Assembly (NCBI RefSeq): GCF_948329515.1
Contig: NZ_CAOJCN010000002.1
Coordinates: 554,788 to 618,787 of the forward strand
Direction of reading: 5' to 3'
Origin: Cohnella rhizoplanae
GTDB taxonomy: Bacteria > Bacillota > Bacilli > Paenibacillales > Paenibacillaceae
Length of the DNA stretch: 64,000 nt
The notes under the pieces were generated by a model. The model searched no databases. It was not told the origin of the DNA and worked only from the letters and a program-made list of their open reading frames with translations. Position numbers and translations under genes: made by a program. Below are positions 32,408 through 42,193 of this stretch, one piece after another; within the stretch, counting starts at the first letter, position 1; each line of letters begins with the position of its first letter.

Positions 32408-34789
32408 GTGTCTGAACAGACCGATGCACGGATCGGCGAGGCCGAGCGCCTCGCCGAGGTGATCAGGATCATTGACCGGAAGCTGCTGAAGGAGCTGTCC
32501 GTACAGGGTGAGCGAAGGGGCGACGTCGTCGGCATCCGCAAGGATTTCTGGGACGATCTGGCGATCAACTTCTCCGACGAGACGGAGCTCGGGGAGACGT
32601 GGAGCAGCATCGTGCAGCAAGCCGAGCTGCTGGTCGAGCGCGAGCGGAGCCACCGGGTGGCATCGGAGGCCGCCGAGCGTCTCGCTCGCCAGCACGACAA
32701 TCCGTACTTTGCGCGCATCGACTTCGTCGAGCATCCGGCCGACGCGGGCGGGGGCGCGGCAGCGGGACAGTCGGGACTAGCCGCCAAGCCCGAAGTCATC
32801 TATATCGGCAGAGCGTCTCTCGTCGGCGACGACGGAGAGACGTTCTATATTTATGACTGGCGCGCCCCGGTATCGAGCCTGTTTTACGACCACGAACCGG
32901 GCCCCGCGGCCTACGATACGCCGGGCGGCGAGATCGCCGGCGAGCTCGCGCTCAAGCGGCAGTTCGTCATCCGCGGGGGCAAGATGAAGCATATGTTCGA
33001 TACGGACGAGACGATCGGGGACGAGATCCTGCAGGCGGTGCTGTCCGAGAAGTCCGACACGTCGATGAAGAGCATCGTCGCGACGATCCAGAAGGAGCAG
33101 AACCGCATCATCCGGGACGAGCGTCACCGCCTCATCGTCGTGCAGGGCGCCGCCGGCAGCGGCAAGACGTCGGCCGCGCTGCAGCGCGTCGCGTACCTGC
33201 TGTATCGCTATCGCGACAGCCTGACGGCCGAACAGATCGTGCTGTTTTCGCCCAATCCGGTATTCAAGGGCTACATCTCCCGCGTCCTGCCGGACCTCGG
33301 CGAGGCCAACATGCGGCAGATGACGTTCCGCGAGCTGATCGAGGCCCGCCTCGGCAGGCGATTCGACGCGGAGGATCTGTTCGCGCAGACGGAGGACCTC
33401 GCGGCGACGGAAGGCTCGGCGGAGGGCGAGGCCAGGGCGCGCGCGGTCCGCTACAAGGGCTCCGAGCACTTTTTCGAGACGATCGCGGCTTATCTCGAAC
33501 GGTTGAGGCGCGAGGGCGTCGTGTTCCGCCTGCTCCGCTTCAAGAGCGATACGATCGTGTCCGCCGAGGAGATGAGCCGCCAGTTCTACGGAGAGTATGG
33601 GGAGGACAGCTTCGGCGACCGGCTCGCCAAGCTCCGCAGGTGGTTGAACGAGCGGCTGACGGCATGGGTGGACAGCCAGATGGAGGAACCATGGGTCGAA
33701 CAAGCCGCGGAGCTCATGGAGGAAGAGGATATTCAGCGCGCATACGTGCAGGTGAGGCGCAAGGGCGGATTCCGCGAGGACGCGTTCGACGACGAAGACA
33801 GGATGACGGAGGTGCTGCTGAGGCAGGCCGCCGAGCTCGCGATCGCGCCGCTGCGGCGTGCGGTCAAGGGCTTCCGCTTCATGGACGCGCCCGCTACGTA
33901 TCGTCAGCTGTTCGTCAGCCGCACGCTGTTCACCGCCTGCTCGCCAGACGGCAAGCTGCCCGAGGGCTGGGACTGGATGGCGCAGCGCGTCGAGGACAAG
34001 TTCGGCCGCAAGGAGCTGGATCATGAGGACGCGACGCCGCTCCTCTATCTGATGGAGGCGCTCGAGGGCTTCCGCAAGGTGGAGAGCGAGGTGCGCCATC
34101 TGTTCGTCGACGAGGCGCAGGATTATTCGCCCTTCCAGGCGGCATTCCTGCGCAGGAGGTTCCCGCGCGCGCGGATGACGGTGCTGGGCGACTTCAACCA
34201 GGCGATCTACGCGCAGGCCGAGGATGCCGGCGGCTTCGGCGGCTGGACGCGGCTGGCCGATCCGTCCGATACGGCGGTATGGCGGCTCACGACGAGCTAC
34301 CGGTCCACGCGGCCGATCGTCGAGCTGTCCAAGCGGATTCTGAAGCCCGAGGACGCGGCGGACATCCGCCCGTTCAGCCGCGAAGGGGAGACGCCGCAGC
34401 TGCTCCGCTGCAGGGATCGCGCGCATCTGGCCGATCTGGCGGCCGCCGACGTGATGGCGCTGCTCGCGGACGGCCATGCCACGATCGGCGTCATCGCGAA
34501 GACGGCGAAGGAAGCGGGCGACGCGGGTTCGCTGCTCAAGGAGCGGCTCGGGGAGGACGTGCCGGTGACGCTGGTCAGCGGCGGCTCGGCCAATCTGCCG
34601 AAGGGCGTGTCCGTATTGCCTTCTTATCTGTCCAAGGGCATCGAGTTCGACGCGGTGCTCGTCTGGGATGCATCGGCGGAGCGCTATGGACAGGAGCGGC
34701 ACCGCAAGCTGCTGTACACCGTCAGCACGCGCGCGCTGCACGCGCTGCACGTCTATTATATTGGCGAGATATCGCCTTTCCTTGCCTGA
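32408..34789 (+). CDS. helD: HelD, RNA polymerase recycling motor ATPase
   Basis: A 793-residue UvrD-like superfamily 1 ATPase that pulls stalled RNA polymerase off nucleic acid. The N-terminal coiled-coil arm (about 1-90) precedes the split motor: Walker A QGAAGSGKTSAALQRV at about 246, RAPVSSLFYDHEPG before it, the large insertion (about 320-480), VDEAQDYSPFQ, LGDFNQAIY, TTSYRST and SKGIEFDAVLVWDA near the C terminus. Length agrees with Firmicute HelD. The start is the GTG at 32408, with GGAGG 9 bp upstream; an ATG at 32390 precedes that site. It is followed by recQ after 96 bp without a terminator, so the two may share a transcript. Confidence 0.93.
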   Translation: MSEQTDARIGEAERLAEVIRIIDRKLLKELSVQGERRGDVVGIRKDFWDDLAINFSDETELGETWSSIVQQAELLVERERSHRVASEAAERLARQHDNPYFARIDFVEHPADAGGGAAAGQSGLAAKPEVIYIGRASLVGDDGETFYIYDWRAPVSSLFYDHEPGPAAYDTPGGEIAGELALKRQFVIRGGKMKHMFDTDETIGDEILQAVLSEKSDTSMKSIVATIQKEQNRIIRDERHRLIVVQGAAGSGKTSAALQRVAYLLYRYRDSLTAEQIVLFSPNPVFKGYISRVLPDLGEANMRQMTFRELIEARLGRRFDAEDLFAQTEDLAATEGSAEGEARARAVRYKGSEHFFETIAAYLERLRREGVVFRLLRFKSDTIVSAEEMSRQFYGEYGEDSFGDRLAKLRRWLNERLTAWVDSQMEEPWVEQAAELMEEEDIQRAYVQVRRKGGFREDAFDDEDRMTEVLLRQAAELAIAPLRRAVKGFRFMDAPATYRQLFVSRTLFTACSPDGKLPEGWDWMAQRVEDKFGRKELDHEDATPLLYLMEALEGFRKVESEVRHLFVDEAQDYSPFQAAFLRRRFPRARMTVLGDFNQAIYAQAEDAGGFGGWTRLADPSDTAVWRLTTSYRSTRPIVELSKRILKPEDAADIRPFSREGETPQLLRCRDRAHLADLAAADVMALLADGHATIGVIAKTAKEAGDAGSLLKERLGEDVPVTLVSGGSANLPKGVSVLPSYLSKGIEFDAVLVWDASAERYGQERHRKLLYTVSTRALHALHVYYIGEISPFLA

Positions 34790-34885
34790 CGCCGGCGCGA
34801 GCCGATGCGGTTTGGCCGGGAAGGGCTTGGACGCTGGAGGGGCAGCCCGATCGCTGCACCGTTCAGCCTAGGAGGAGGAGCTTAG

Positions 34886-36742
34886 ATGCGGGATACGATA
34901 GACAAGGACATCGACCGGACGATGGGAGAGGCGCGCAGCGTGCTGAAGCGCTTCTTCGGCTACGATGCGTTCCGCCGGGGCCAGGAGGAGCTGATCGAGG
35001 CAATCATGAGCGGCCGGGACGCGCTCGGCGTCATGCCGACCGGTGCGGGCAAGTCGATCTGCTACCAGGTTCCGGCGCTGCTGCTGCCCGGCGTGACGAT
35101 CGTCGTATCGCCGCTGATCTCGCTCATGAAGGACCAGGTCGACGCCTTGAACGCGGCCGGCATCGAGGCGACGCTCATCAACAGCACGCTATCCGCGAAG
35201 GAGACCAACGATAGGCTGCGCGACATCTACTACGGACACTACAAGCTCGTTTACGTCGCGCCGGAGCGGCTCGAGTCGGAGCGGTTCCGCGGCATGCTGC
35301 GCCATATCAAGGTGCCGCTCGTCGCGGTCGACGAGGCGCACTGCGTCTCGCAATGGGGGCACGACTTCAGGCCTAGTTACATGGGGATCTCGCGGATGCT
35401 GCAGGATATCGAGCCGCGTCCGGTGATGGCCGCCTTCACCGCGACGGCGACAGACGTCGTGAAGGACGACATCGTCGAGCGGTTGAAGCTGGCGTCGCCC
35501 GCCCGCGTCACGACGGGCTATGCGCGCGAGAACTTGTCGCTGTCCGTCGTCAAAAACGCGGACAAGCGCGATTACCTCGTGCGTTACATCCGGGAGCGCG
35601 CAGGGCAGTCGGGCATCATCTATGCGGCGACGCGGCGGGAGGTCGAGGGGCTGTCCGGGTTCCTGTCGTCGCTCGGCTTGAATGCCGGCATGTATCATGC
35701 GGGTCTGCCGGAGGAGGAGCGCGCGCGGACGCAGGAGGCTTTTATCCGCGACGATATGCAGCTGATCGTAGCGACCAATGCGTTCGGGATGGGCATCGAC
35801 AAGTCCAACGTTCGATACGTCGTGCACTTCAATATGCCGAAGAATTTGGAGGCGTATTACCAGGAAGCGGGACGCGCGGGACGGGACGGAGAGCCCGGCG
35901 AATGCGTGATGCTCTTCTCGGCGCAGGACGTCGTGACGCAGAAGTTTTTTATCGAGCGCAGCGAGGCCGACGACGAGCGCAAACGGAACGATTATCGGCT
36001 GCTGAACGATATGGTGGAATATGCGCATACGTCGGATTGCCTGCAGCGGGCGATCGTGCGGTACTTCGGCCAGGACGGGGGCGAGCCCTGCGGCAGGTGC
36101 AGCAGCTGCAACGACGAGCGCGAGCTGCGCGACGTGACGGAGCAGGCGAAGCTGGTGTTCGCCTGCGTCTCCGCGATGAAGCAGAGATTCGGCATCACGC
36201 TCACGGCGAAGGTGCTGCGCGGCGCGGGCGACGCCAAGGTGCGGCAGTTCGGCTTCGACAGCTTGCCTTGGTACGGCAGGCTCGGCAGCATGTCGGAGAA
36301 GGAAATCGTGCAGCTGATCCACGGCCTCGTCGCGGACGGCTATCTCAAGCTGACGGACAGCCAGTATCCGGTCGTGCAGCTGGCGGCCAAGGTGCGAGGC
36401 GTCATGAGCGAGGGCGAGCAGGTCCATCAGCGGATCGAGCCGCAGCAGAGCGGCGGAAGGTCGGGCGGGAGCGGCCGGTCGCGCTCCGGCGCCGGCGCGT
36501 CGGTCGTGCCGCCGGCGGACGCCGAGCTGTTCGAGCGGCTGCGCGAGGTCCGCAAGGCGCTCGCGACCCGCGAGGGCGTGCCGCCGTTCATCATCTTCGG
36601 CGACGCCACGCTGCGGGAGATGTGCGCGCTGCGGCCGACGTCGGAGCATGAGATGCGCCGGGTCAAGGGCGTCGGCGACGCCAAGCTGGAGAAGTACGGC
36701 GACGCGTTCGCCGAGGCGATCCGGGATTACGTCGAAGGCTGA
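34886..36742 (+). CDS. recQ: ATP-dependent DNA helicase RecQ
   Basis: A 618-residue 3'-5' DNA helicase for recombination and stalled-fork repair. Motifs: Walker A PTGAGKS at 51-57, DEAH box at 149-152 within DEAHCVSQWGHDFRP, TATA, the helicase C domain with GMGIDKSNVRYVVHFNMPK and QEAGRAGRDG, a zinc-binding region (Cys residues in CLQRAIVRYFG and CGRCSSC), an RQC winged helix (FGITLTAKVLRG) and a C-terminal HRDC domain (about 535-615). A Gly/Ser-rich linker separates RQC and HRDC. Start ATG 34886 with GGAGGAGG about 7 bp upstream. Its transcript ends at an unusually long perfect hairpin. Confidence 0.96.
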   Translation: MRDTIDKDIDRTMGEARSVLKRFFGYDAFRRGQEELIEAIMSGRDALGVMPTGAGKSICYQVPALLLPGVTIVVSPLISLMKDQVDALNAAGIEATLINSTLSAKETNDRLRDIYYGHYKLVYVAPERLESERFRGMLRHIKVPLVAVDEAHCVSQWGHDFRPSYMGISRMLQDIEPRPVMAAFTATATDVVKDDIVERLKLASPARVTTGYARENLSLSVVKNADKRDYLVRYIRERAGQSGIIYAATRREVEGLSGFLSSLGLNAGMYHAGLPEEERARTQEAFIRDDMQLIVATNAFGMGIDKSNVRYVVHFNMPKNLEAYYQEAGRAGRDGEPGECVMLFSAQDVVTQKFFIERSEADDERKRNDYRLLNDMVEYAHTSDCLQRAIVRYFGQDGGEPCGRCSSCNDERELRDVTEQAKLVFACVSAMKQRFGITLTAKVLRGAGDAKVRQFGFDSLPWYGRLGSMSEKEIVQLIHGLVADGYLKLTDSQYPVVQLAAKVRGVMSEGEQVHQRIEPQQSGGRSGGSGRSRSGAGASVVPPADAELFERLREVRKALATREGVPPFIIFGDATLREMCALRPTSEHEMRRVKGVGDAKLEKYGDAFAEAIRDYVEG

Positions 36743-36837
36743 CGGGCCGTACGCCGATGTTATCGGTGACTGGACAATGCCCGCTATTCGCAAGCTGCAA
36801 TCGTTTCAAACATACATGGATACGTCGTGAAGTACAC

Positions 36838-36899
36838 GCCGCTTTCAAGCGCATTCCGGTCGGGAGACCGGAATGCGCTTGAAAGCGGCTTTTCTTTTT
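36838..36899 (+). terminator. Very long perfect terminator after recQ
   Basis: A 24-bp perfect stem (36838-36861 with 36866-36889) closed by a GGGA loop and followed by TTTTCTTTTT. It starts about 95 bp after the stop. The remainder of 36743-37031 contains only two short hairpins (36970-36986 and 36989-37011) after the convergent gene. Confidence 0.9.
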
Positions 36900-37031
36900 G
36901 CGGCGAAGATCGAAGGAGCGAGGATAACCGGATGTCGCCATTTGACGAGATGTACGAAGCTTGAAAATAGCGGAACTATGGTCCGCAGAGCCAAGTGATC
37001 CCCGCTTGGCTAGGATAGCTGCCCGCAGCGC

Positions 37032-37472
37032 TCACGGCCCGCGGTTCGTGCCGACCGAGAGCGCGCCGCACCGGTACATGACGGAACGGACGGCATCGGA
37101 TTTGTCGGAAGGGCATTGGACGATGACGGTCACCTCCGGGGGAGAGGCAGCGCGCCCGGACCGGGCGCCGCCCCGGTGACGAAACCGGTGAATGCACCAT
37201 CCCGTGCCGAACCCTGCCGCCGTGCCGATGAGCCCCCAGACGATCGGTCCCCATGCCAGGCCGAAGCCCGCGGCTACTCCGATCACGGCGAACGCCGTCG
37301 CCCAGCCGGCACCCATCTCGATCGCGTCGCTCTGCAGGGCCTCGGGCGCCGGCTGTCCGGACTGGTCCATCCCGACGGCCAGTATGTGCCTGCGATCGAT
37401 GCCGCTTCGCTCGATGTCGGCCAGCGCGTGCTCGAGTTCGATCGTTTGGTAAAAGCATCCGATTAGCAGCAT
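37032..37472 (-). CDS. Small membrane protein with a glycine-rich hydrophobic core
   Basis: A 146-residue protein with an N-terminal globular part (MLLIGCFYQTIELEHALADIE, HILAVGMDQ), two glycine-rich membrane segments (about 57-95: WATAFAVIGVAAGFGLAWGP and WGLIGTAAGFGTGW) and a soluble C-terminal tail with VTVIVQCPSDKSDAVRS, a short beta-alpha unit resembling a substrate-binding or regulatory fold. The ATG at 37470-37472 has GGGTGAT 3-6 bp upstream; a GTG at 37479-37481 would overlap the previous stop. It is the second gene of an operon with the 258-residue membrane protein. Similar proteins occur in spore formers, but I know of no function. Confidence 0.7.
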   Translation of the reverse strand: MLLIGCFYQTIELEHALADIERSGIDRRHILAVGMDQSGQPAPEALQSDAIEMGAGWATAFAVIGVAAGFGLAWGPIVWGLIGTAAGFGTGWCIHRFRHRGGARSGRAASPPEVTVIVQCPSDKSDAVRSVMYRCGALSVGTNRGP

Positions 37473-37477
37473 TCGTA

Positions 37478-38254
37478 TCACCCCGATTCAGTAAATATCG
37501 CGATCTCGGTCCGGCCGTACGTTTTTTCCAAATACGCCCGCTGTTCCTCGCGGAACAATTTGTTCTGCTCGTTCGTTCCCCGATAGGCATGGTAGGCGGC
37601 GCCGCCAATGACCGAAGGCATGAACATCAGCCAATGCGCGGACAGCATCGCGGTGGATCGGGAGACGCTGCCGTACAGCAGTTCGAGGCAGGCGGACAGT
37701 GCATGGGAAGTCCAGATGAAGCTCCACCACAAGAACATCAAGTAGAAGGCCAGGCAAAAGCGATGGTTGAACAGCTGTCCCAGCCCGGGAAAAAGAATCG
37801 AGTAAAACAGCGCGGTCTGCGGTTTTTTTCGTTCGATGTACTGGACCTCGAGCGGATGGACCAACATGCGGCGAATCGGCTGCGGCTCGGTCCTGGACAA
37901 GGCACGCAGGCGACCTTGCGACTTCGAGGATCGGTAGCTGTCCCAGATCGCGAACAGATAAATGGCCGCGTACCCGAACGCCAGGTTCTCGTCGACCGCG
38001 GCGGTCGCGTCCGCGAAGCGTCCGCAGAAGGTATACACGATCGCTTCGTTCAGGCCGCTCAGCTTGTTGATCACGACTTCGGTGAGCGTGAGCAGCACGC
38101 CGCGCGCGTATTGGTTGAGGATAAAGTGCCCGAAGCCGGGAAAGGCCGCGCTCCACCAGGCGACCATCGCAGGCCGGGGGACCGATGTATAGGTTAGGCC
38201 GAGCAGGCTCATGCGAGTCATCGGATAACGACGTTGCGGAAGTGTGTTTGTCAT
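37478..38254 (-). CDS. Uncharacterised integral membrane protein
   Basis: A 258-residue protein with about five to six hydrophobic segments, including two copies of a P-G-x-G-x-x motif typical of TM2-like helices: AAFPGFGHFILNQYARG near 40 and ILFPGLGQLFNHRFCLA near 160. This suggests an internal duplication. Soluble stretches are basic (SKSQGRLRALSRTEPQP). The ATG at 38252-38254 has only a weak AGGTCC upstream; MTRM at 38221 is an alternative without a ribosome site. It is transcribed away from the gerA-family operon, from a shared AT-rich region (38255-38398). Function unknown. Confidence 0.7.
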   Translation of the reverse strand: MTNTLPQRRYPMTRMSLLGLTYTSVPRPAMVAWWSAAFPGFGHFILNQYARGVLLTLTEVVINKLSGLNEAIVYTFCGRFADATAAVDENLAFGYAAIYLFAIWDSYRSSKSQGRLRALSRTEPQPIRRMLVHPLEVQYIERKKPQTALFYSILFPGLGQLFNHRFCLAFYLMFLWWSFIWTSHALSACLELLYGSVSRSTAMLSAHWLMFMPSVIGGAAYHAYRGTNEQNKLFREEQRAYLEKTYGRTEIAIFTESG

Positions 38255-38398
38255 GGACCTAGTTTGCAAATTATTACATTTATTATACATGCTTCAAGCT
38301 CAGAGTAGGAACCGGCCGGCTTGGATATACTTGGCACGTCGGCGTCGCATCGCTTGGAATCGCTTCGACACCCTGACTTCAGGCGGTGAAATATATAC

Positions 38399-39856
38399 AT
38401 GAGCGAGACGTCATCAAAGACTCCACCAGCCAAGCTGTCCGCCGATCTGGCCGACAATATCCGGCGAATCGGCGACAAGCTGGGCAACGCGGCGGATCTT
38501 CTCGTGAGCAAGCATTGTTCCCGAAGCGGCGTTCAATATGCCGTCTTTTGCATAGACGGATTGTCCGACCGGCTGATCATCCAGGAGCATCTGCTGGAGA
38601 CCCTGATCGGCTCCGATACCGACTTGGCGAAGCTCCCCGTGCAGGAGATGAAAACGACCGACGACCTGGACGAGACGGTCATCGCGATTCTGTCCGGCGA
38701 TTCGGCGGTACTGTCCGAAGGCAGCGCGAACGCCCGAATCGTCGGAACGAAGCACTGGAACTCCAGGTCCGTCGAGGAGCCTCAGACCGAGGCGCTCATT
38801 CGCGGACCGAGAGACGGGTTTACGGAGGACTTTCGGACGAACACCGCATTGATCCGCAGGCGGTTGCGCGATCCCAACCTGCGATTCGAGTCGTTCGAGC
38901 TGGGCAGGCGGTCGCGCACGGACGTATCCATCGTCTATGTCGAGGGGATCGTCAACGACGACCTGCTGCAGGAGGTCCGCAGAAGGATCCATACGATCGA
39001 CGTGGACGACGTACCGGGATCGGGTTTCATCGAGCAATGGCTGTCGGACCACTTCTTATCGCCGTTTCCACAGATCATGAGCTCCGAGCGCCCGGACAAA
39101 GTGACTGCGGCGCTGCTTCAAGGCAAGGTCGCCATCGTCGTGGACAACACGCCCTTCCAGCTCATCATGCCGATGACGATCTTTTCATTTTTCCATTCGC
39201 CGGAGGACTATTACCAGAATTGGATCATCTCGACGATTATCCGCGTCATGAGGTTCGGTGCCGCTTTTCTGGCGACGTTCCTGCCGGCCTTCTATATCGC
39301 CCTGCTCGAATATCATCACGGCATGCTGCCCTCCGAGCTTGCGTTCTCGATTGCCGGCTCGCGGGAGGGCGTCCCGTTCCCCGCGGTCGTGGAGGCGTTC
39401 GCCATGGAGGCTACGCTCGAGCTGCTGCGGGAAGCGGGCGTCCGTCTGCCCAAGCCGATCGGGCAGACGATCGGCATCGTGGGCGGGCTCGTCATCGGGG
39501 AGGCGGCGGTAAGAGCCGGCATCGTCAGTCCGATCATGGTCATCGTCGTGGCGGTTACGGCGATTTCATCCTTTTCGCTGCCTTCATACACGTTCGCCAT
39601 ATCGCTGCGCATGCTGCGTTTCTTGATCATGATGGCCGCGGCCGTATTCGGACTATACGGCATCGTGCTATCTTACATCGTGCTGAACATCCATATCGCC
39701 AACCTGATGAGCTTCGGCATTCCATACGCGACGCCGCTCGCGCCGACGTTCGTGTCCGATTGGAAGGACCTCATCCTGCGCGCGCCGTTCAGGGTGCTGT
39801 CCGGCCGGCCCAAGATGATGCGTACCAAGGACAAGAATCGGATGAAAATCGATTAA
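38399..39856 (+). CDS. GerA family spore germination receptor, A subunit
   Basis: A 485-residue inner-spore-membrane protein, subunit of a nutrient germinant receptor. The N-terminal cytoplasmic domain (1-260) carries VQYAVFCIDGLSD, EEPQTEALIRGPRDGFTEDFRTNTALIRRRLRDPNLRFE and the VEGIVNDDLLQEVRRRIHTID strand. The membrane domain (about 265-450) has SPEDYYQNW, PFPAVVEAFAMEATLELLREAGVRLPKPIGQTIGIVGGLVIGEAAV and a basic tail. Length and all family blocks are intact. The ATG at 38399 has AGGCGGTGA upstream. gerB and gerC follow, with 13-bp spacing and an 8-bp overlap. Expression in the forespore from a sigma-G promoter is expected, but no clear one was found; TGCAAA-N17-CATGCTT near 38260-38295 is a faint candidate. 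Confidence 0.95.
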   Translation: MSETSSKTPPAKLSADLADNIRRIGDKLGNAADLLVSKHCSRSGVQYAVFCIDGLSDRLIIQEHLLETLIGSDTDLAKLPVQEMKTTDDLDETVIAILSGDSAVLSEGSANARIVGTKHWNSRSVEEPQTEALIRGPRDGFTEDFRTNTALIRRRLRDPNLRFESFELGRRSRTDVSIVYVEGIVNDDLLQEVRRRIHTIDVDDVPGSGFIEQWLSDHFLSPFPQIMSSERPDKVTAALLQGKVAIVVDNTPFQLIMPMTIFSFFHSPEDYYQNWIISTIIRVMRFGAAFLATFLPAFYIALLEYHHGMLPSELAFSIAGSREGVPFPAVVEAFAMEATLELLREAGVRLPKPIGQTIGIVGGLVIGEAAVRAGIVSPIMVIVVAVTAISSFSLPSYTFAISLRMLRFLIMMAAAVFGLYGIVLSYIVLNIHIANLMSFGIPYATPLAPTFVSDWKDLILRAPFRVLSGRPKMMRTKDKNRMKID

Positions 39857-39869
39857 AAGGCGGACTTCC

Positions 39870-40976
39870 ATGAAAACCTTCGAATACGGCGACAATCAAA
39901 TCGGCTCCCGCGAAGTATCGATGACGATCTCCTCGATCATGATCGGCGTCGGCATTCTCACCATGCCGAATCTGCTCGCCAAGCACGTCGAGTCGTCCGA
40001 CGGCTGGATATCGATTTTGGCGGCGGGCTTACTGGCGGCCATTTTCGGACTCGTCATCAGCAGACTTACGAGTCGTTTTCAGGGGGATACGTTCCATCGC
40101 TTCACCGCGCGGATCACGGCAGGCCCGATCGCGGCGATCGTATCCGCCATCTACGGGATGTATTTCTTTCTCTACCTTTGCTTCGAGGTCCGCGCGCTTG
40201 CCCGCATTGCCAAGCTGTATCTATTCGAGAACACCCCGGTCGCGGTTATATCCGTCGCCTTCCTGCTGGTCGTCGTCTATGCGGTATCCGGAACGACGAC
40301 GGCCATCATCCGTCTCAATGCGATGTTTTTGCCGATCGTGCTGCTCATATCCGCCTTCGTCTTTATTTTCGGCATTCAATTGGTGAGCGTAGACAATTTA
40401 AGGCCCTTTCTCGTCAGCGCGCCTTCATCGCTTGCCGCGGGAACGAAGGACGCTTCGTTTTCTCTGCTTGGATTCGAGGTGCTGCTGTTCTATGCGCCTT
40501 TGCTGAGGTCCGCCGTCCGCACCGACAAAGCCATGCTGATCGGCATCGCGATCCCCGTTGCCCTTTATCTCCTTACGTATGTCTACTCGATCGCCATATT
40601 TACGAGGGAAGGGACGGCGCAGATCGTCTACCCGACCGTCGAGGTCGCCAAGGAAGTACGCTTGCCCGGCCAATTTTTCGAGCGGCTCGAATCCGTCTTT
40701 TTCACCGTCTGGATCATGACGATCTTTAACACGTCCAGCATGGCGTTCGAAGCCAGCGTCTCGTGCATAAAGGCTTTATTTACCAAACTGGAAAAGCGAG
40801 TCTGCATCTGGATCTTGTGTCCGGTCGCTTATGTCGTATCCATGCTGCCCAAAGACGCTGCGCAGTTCAATAAACTCGGCATCTTCGTAAGTTACCTCGG
40901 TTACGCAACCGCAGCGGTCATACCCGTCGCTCTCTTGCTGGTGTCGAAGCTGAGAGGGGGCGCCAGGAATGGCTAA
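39870..40976 (+). CDS. GerB family spore germination permease, B subunit
   Basis: A 368-residue protein of the APC transporter superfamily with about ten transmembrane helices; it forms the likely germinant-binding subunit. It opens with the family pattern ISSIMIGVGILTMPNLLAKHV after a short cytoplasmic lead, then ILAAGLLAAIFGLVISRL, FFLYLCFEVRALARI and later LLGFEVLLFYAPLL and FERLESVFFTVWIMTIFNTSS. Full family length. The ATG at 39870 follows AAGGCGG. It lies 13 bp after gerA and overlaps gerC by 8 bp, so translation is coupled. Confidence 0.93.
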   Translation: MKTFEYGDNQIGSREVSMTISSIMIGVGILTMPNLLAKHVESSDGWISILAAGLLAAIFGLVISRLTSRFQGDTFHRFTARITAGPIAAIVSAIYGMYFFLYLCFEVRALARIAKLYLFENTPVAVISVAFLLVVVYAVSGTTTAIIRLNAMFLPIVLLISAFVFIFGIQLVSVDNLRPFLVSAPSSLAAGTKDASFSLLGFEVLLFYAPLLRSAVRTDKAMLIGIAIPVALYLLTYVYSIAIFTREGTAQIVYPTVEVAKEVRLPGQFFERLESVFFTVWIMTIFNTSSMAFEASVSCIKALFTKLEKRVCIWILCPVAYVVSMLPKDAAQFNKLGIFVSYLGYATAAVIPVALLLVSKLRGGARNG

Positions 40977-42168
40977 ACGATGCCGCCTTCTCGCGCTGGT
41001 CGGGGCGATGGCGATGGCTTGCGTGATGACGGGCTGCTGGGACCGCGTCGAGATCAACAATCGGGGATTCGTGACCGGCATATCGATCGATGCGCCGACC
41101 GGTTCGGGTGAAGGCGAAGCCGCGAGCGTTAGCGGATTGACGGCGTCTTTTTACCGGATCTGCTATCAGATCGTCGTGCCCGGCGGACAATCGGGCGGCT
41201 CCGAGGGATCCGCCGGCGGCACAAGCTTTTCGAATTTATGCGGAGAAGCCGTGAGCTTGGCTGCCTTTCACCAGTTCGCAACGGATAAGCTTAGCCGCTC
41301 TCCCTTCTACGATCATCTGAAAGTGATTCTAATCTCTCATCGGGTTGCCCGGGAGGGCGACGGGCTCGCCGACGCGCTCGATTTTTTCCTGCGGGGCTCC
41401 GGTATCAGGCGATCCATCAAGATTCTCATCGCCAAGGGCAATGCCGCCGAGGCGCTCAATGCCGAGTCGCCTAACGAGCGATTGCCGACCAGCGATATCG
41501 AGAGCATAGCCAGCAACCGGAACAGTCTGGAAAAACCGCCCGCCTCCCGGATCGGTTATATCCACGAGCGATTAATGAACGAAACGAGTTATGTGGTTCA
41601 GGTGCTGGAGACCGCGCACAAGTCCGTGCAAGTATCCGGAAGCGCAGTCATCGACGGCAAGACGAACCGGGAGGCAGGAACGCTGGACGAGCGGCAGACG
41701 GCGGGCCGGAACTTTTTGTACGGATCCAAAATGCGAGGGAGCATCACGTTCAAGTGCCAGGGGGAACGGGTCTCCCTCAGCGTCTACGAGACCAAGAGCA
41801 GCATGCGCGCGGACGTGCGCGATCCGGCGCATATCGTATTCGGCGTCAACGTGCGCAGCGTCGTCACCGTCCGGGAGATCACGGGTTCCCTCGATCTGTC
41901 GAAGCCCGCCGTGATTAAGAAAATACAGGCCTGCGCAGAATCCGAGATCGAATCGACGATCGAAGACGCGGTGAGCGTCGTGCAGCGCGACATACGCAAG
42001 GACGCCCTGGGGCTCGACGAGTATCTGCAGCAGAGACATTACCGGACGTGGAAGAAAATCGCGAACGACTGGGACCACGGCAAGTACCTGCTGTCCGGAT
42101 GCATCGTCAAGCCGCGCGTGAGCGTGAATGTTCGCCAGGCCGGGATCGTGGACAAATCAGAGCGATGA
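40969..42168 (+). CDS. GerC family spore germination lipoprotein, C subunit
   Basis: A 399-residue lipoprotein. A signal peptide of about 21 residues ends in the lipobox VMTGCWD, with the lipid-carrying cysteine at 23; the WDRVEINNRGFVTGISID that follows is the GerC signature. Later blocks are FYDHLKVILISHRVAREG, IKILIAKG and the C-terminal HYRTWKKIANDWDHGKYLLSGCIVKPRVSVNVRQAG. It completes the receptor on the outer face of the inner spore membrane. It overlaps the end of gerB by 8 bp and is followed after 25 bp by a small membrane-protein gene. A Gly/Ser-rich insertion (about 70-88) is not usual. Confidence 0.93.
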   Translation: MAKRCRLLALVGAMAMACVMTGCWDRVEINNRGFVTGISIDAPTGSGEGEAASVSGLTASFYRICYQIVVPGGQSGGSEGSAGGTSFSNLCGEAVSLAAFHQFATDKLSRSPFYDHLKVILISHRVAREGDGLADALDFFLRGSGIRRSIKILIAKGNAAEALNAESPNERLPTSDIESIASNRNSLEKPPASRIGYIHERLMNETSYVVQVLETAHKSVQVSGSAVIDGKTNREAGTLDERQTAGRNFLYGSKMRGSITFKCQGERVSLSVYETKSSMRADVRDPAHIVFGVNVRSVVTVREITGSLDLSKPAVIKKIQACAESEIESTIEDAVSVVQRDIRKDALGLDEYLQQRHYRTWKKIANDWDHGKYLLSGCIVKPRVSVNVRQAGIVDKSER

Positions 42169-42193
42169 CAGGCCGTAACGAGGAGGTTTCCCG

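Noticed and set aside
32777..36793. Long minus-strand frames opposite helD and recQ
   Set aside because: Shadows of high-GC genes with clear helicase motifs on the plus strand.
36934..36964. Ten-codon frame after the recQ terminator
   Set aside because: Too short and without promoter or conservation evidence.
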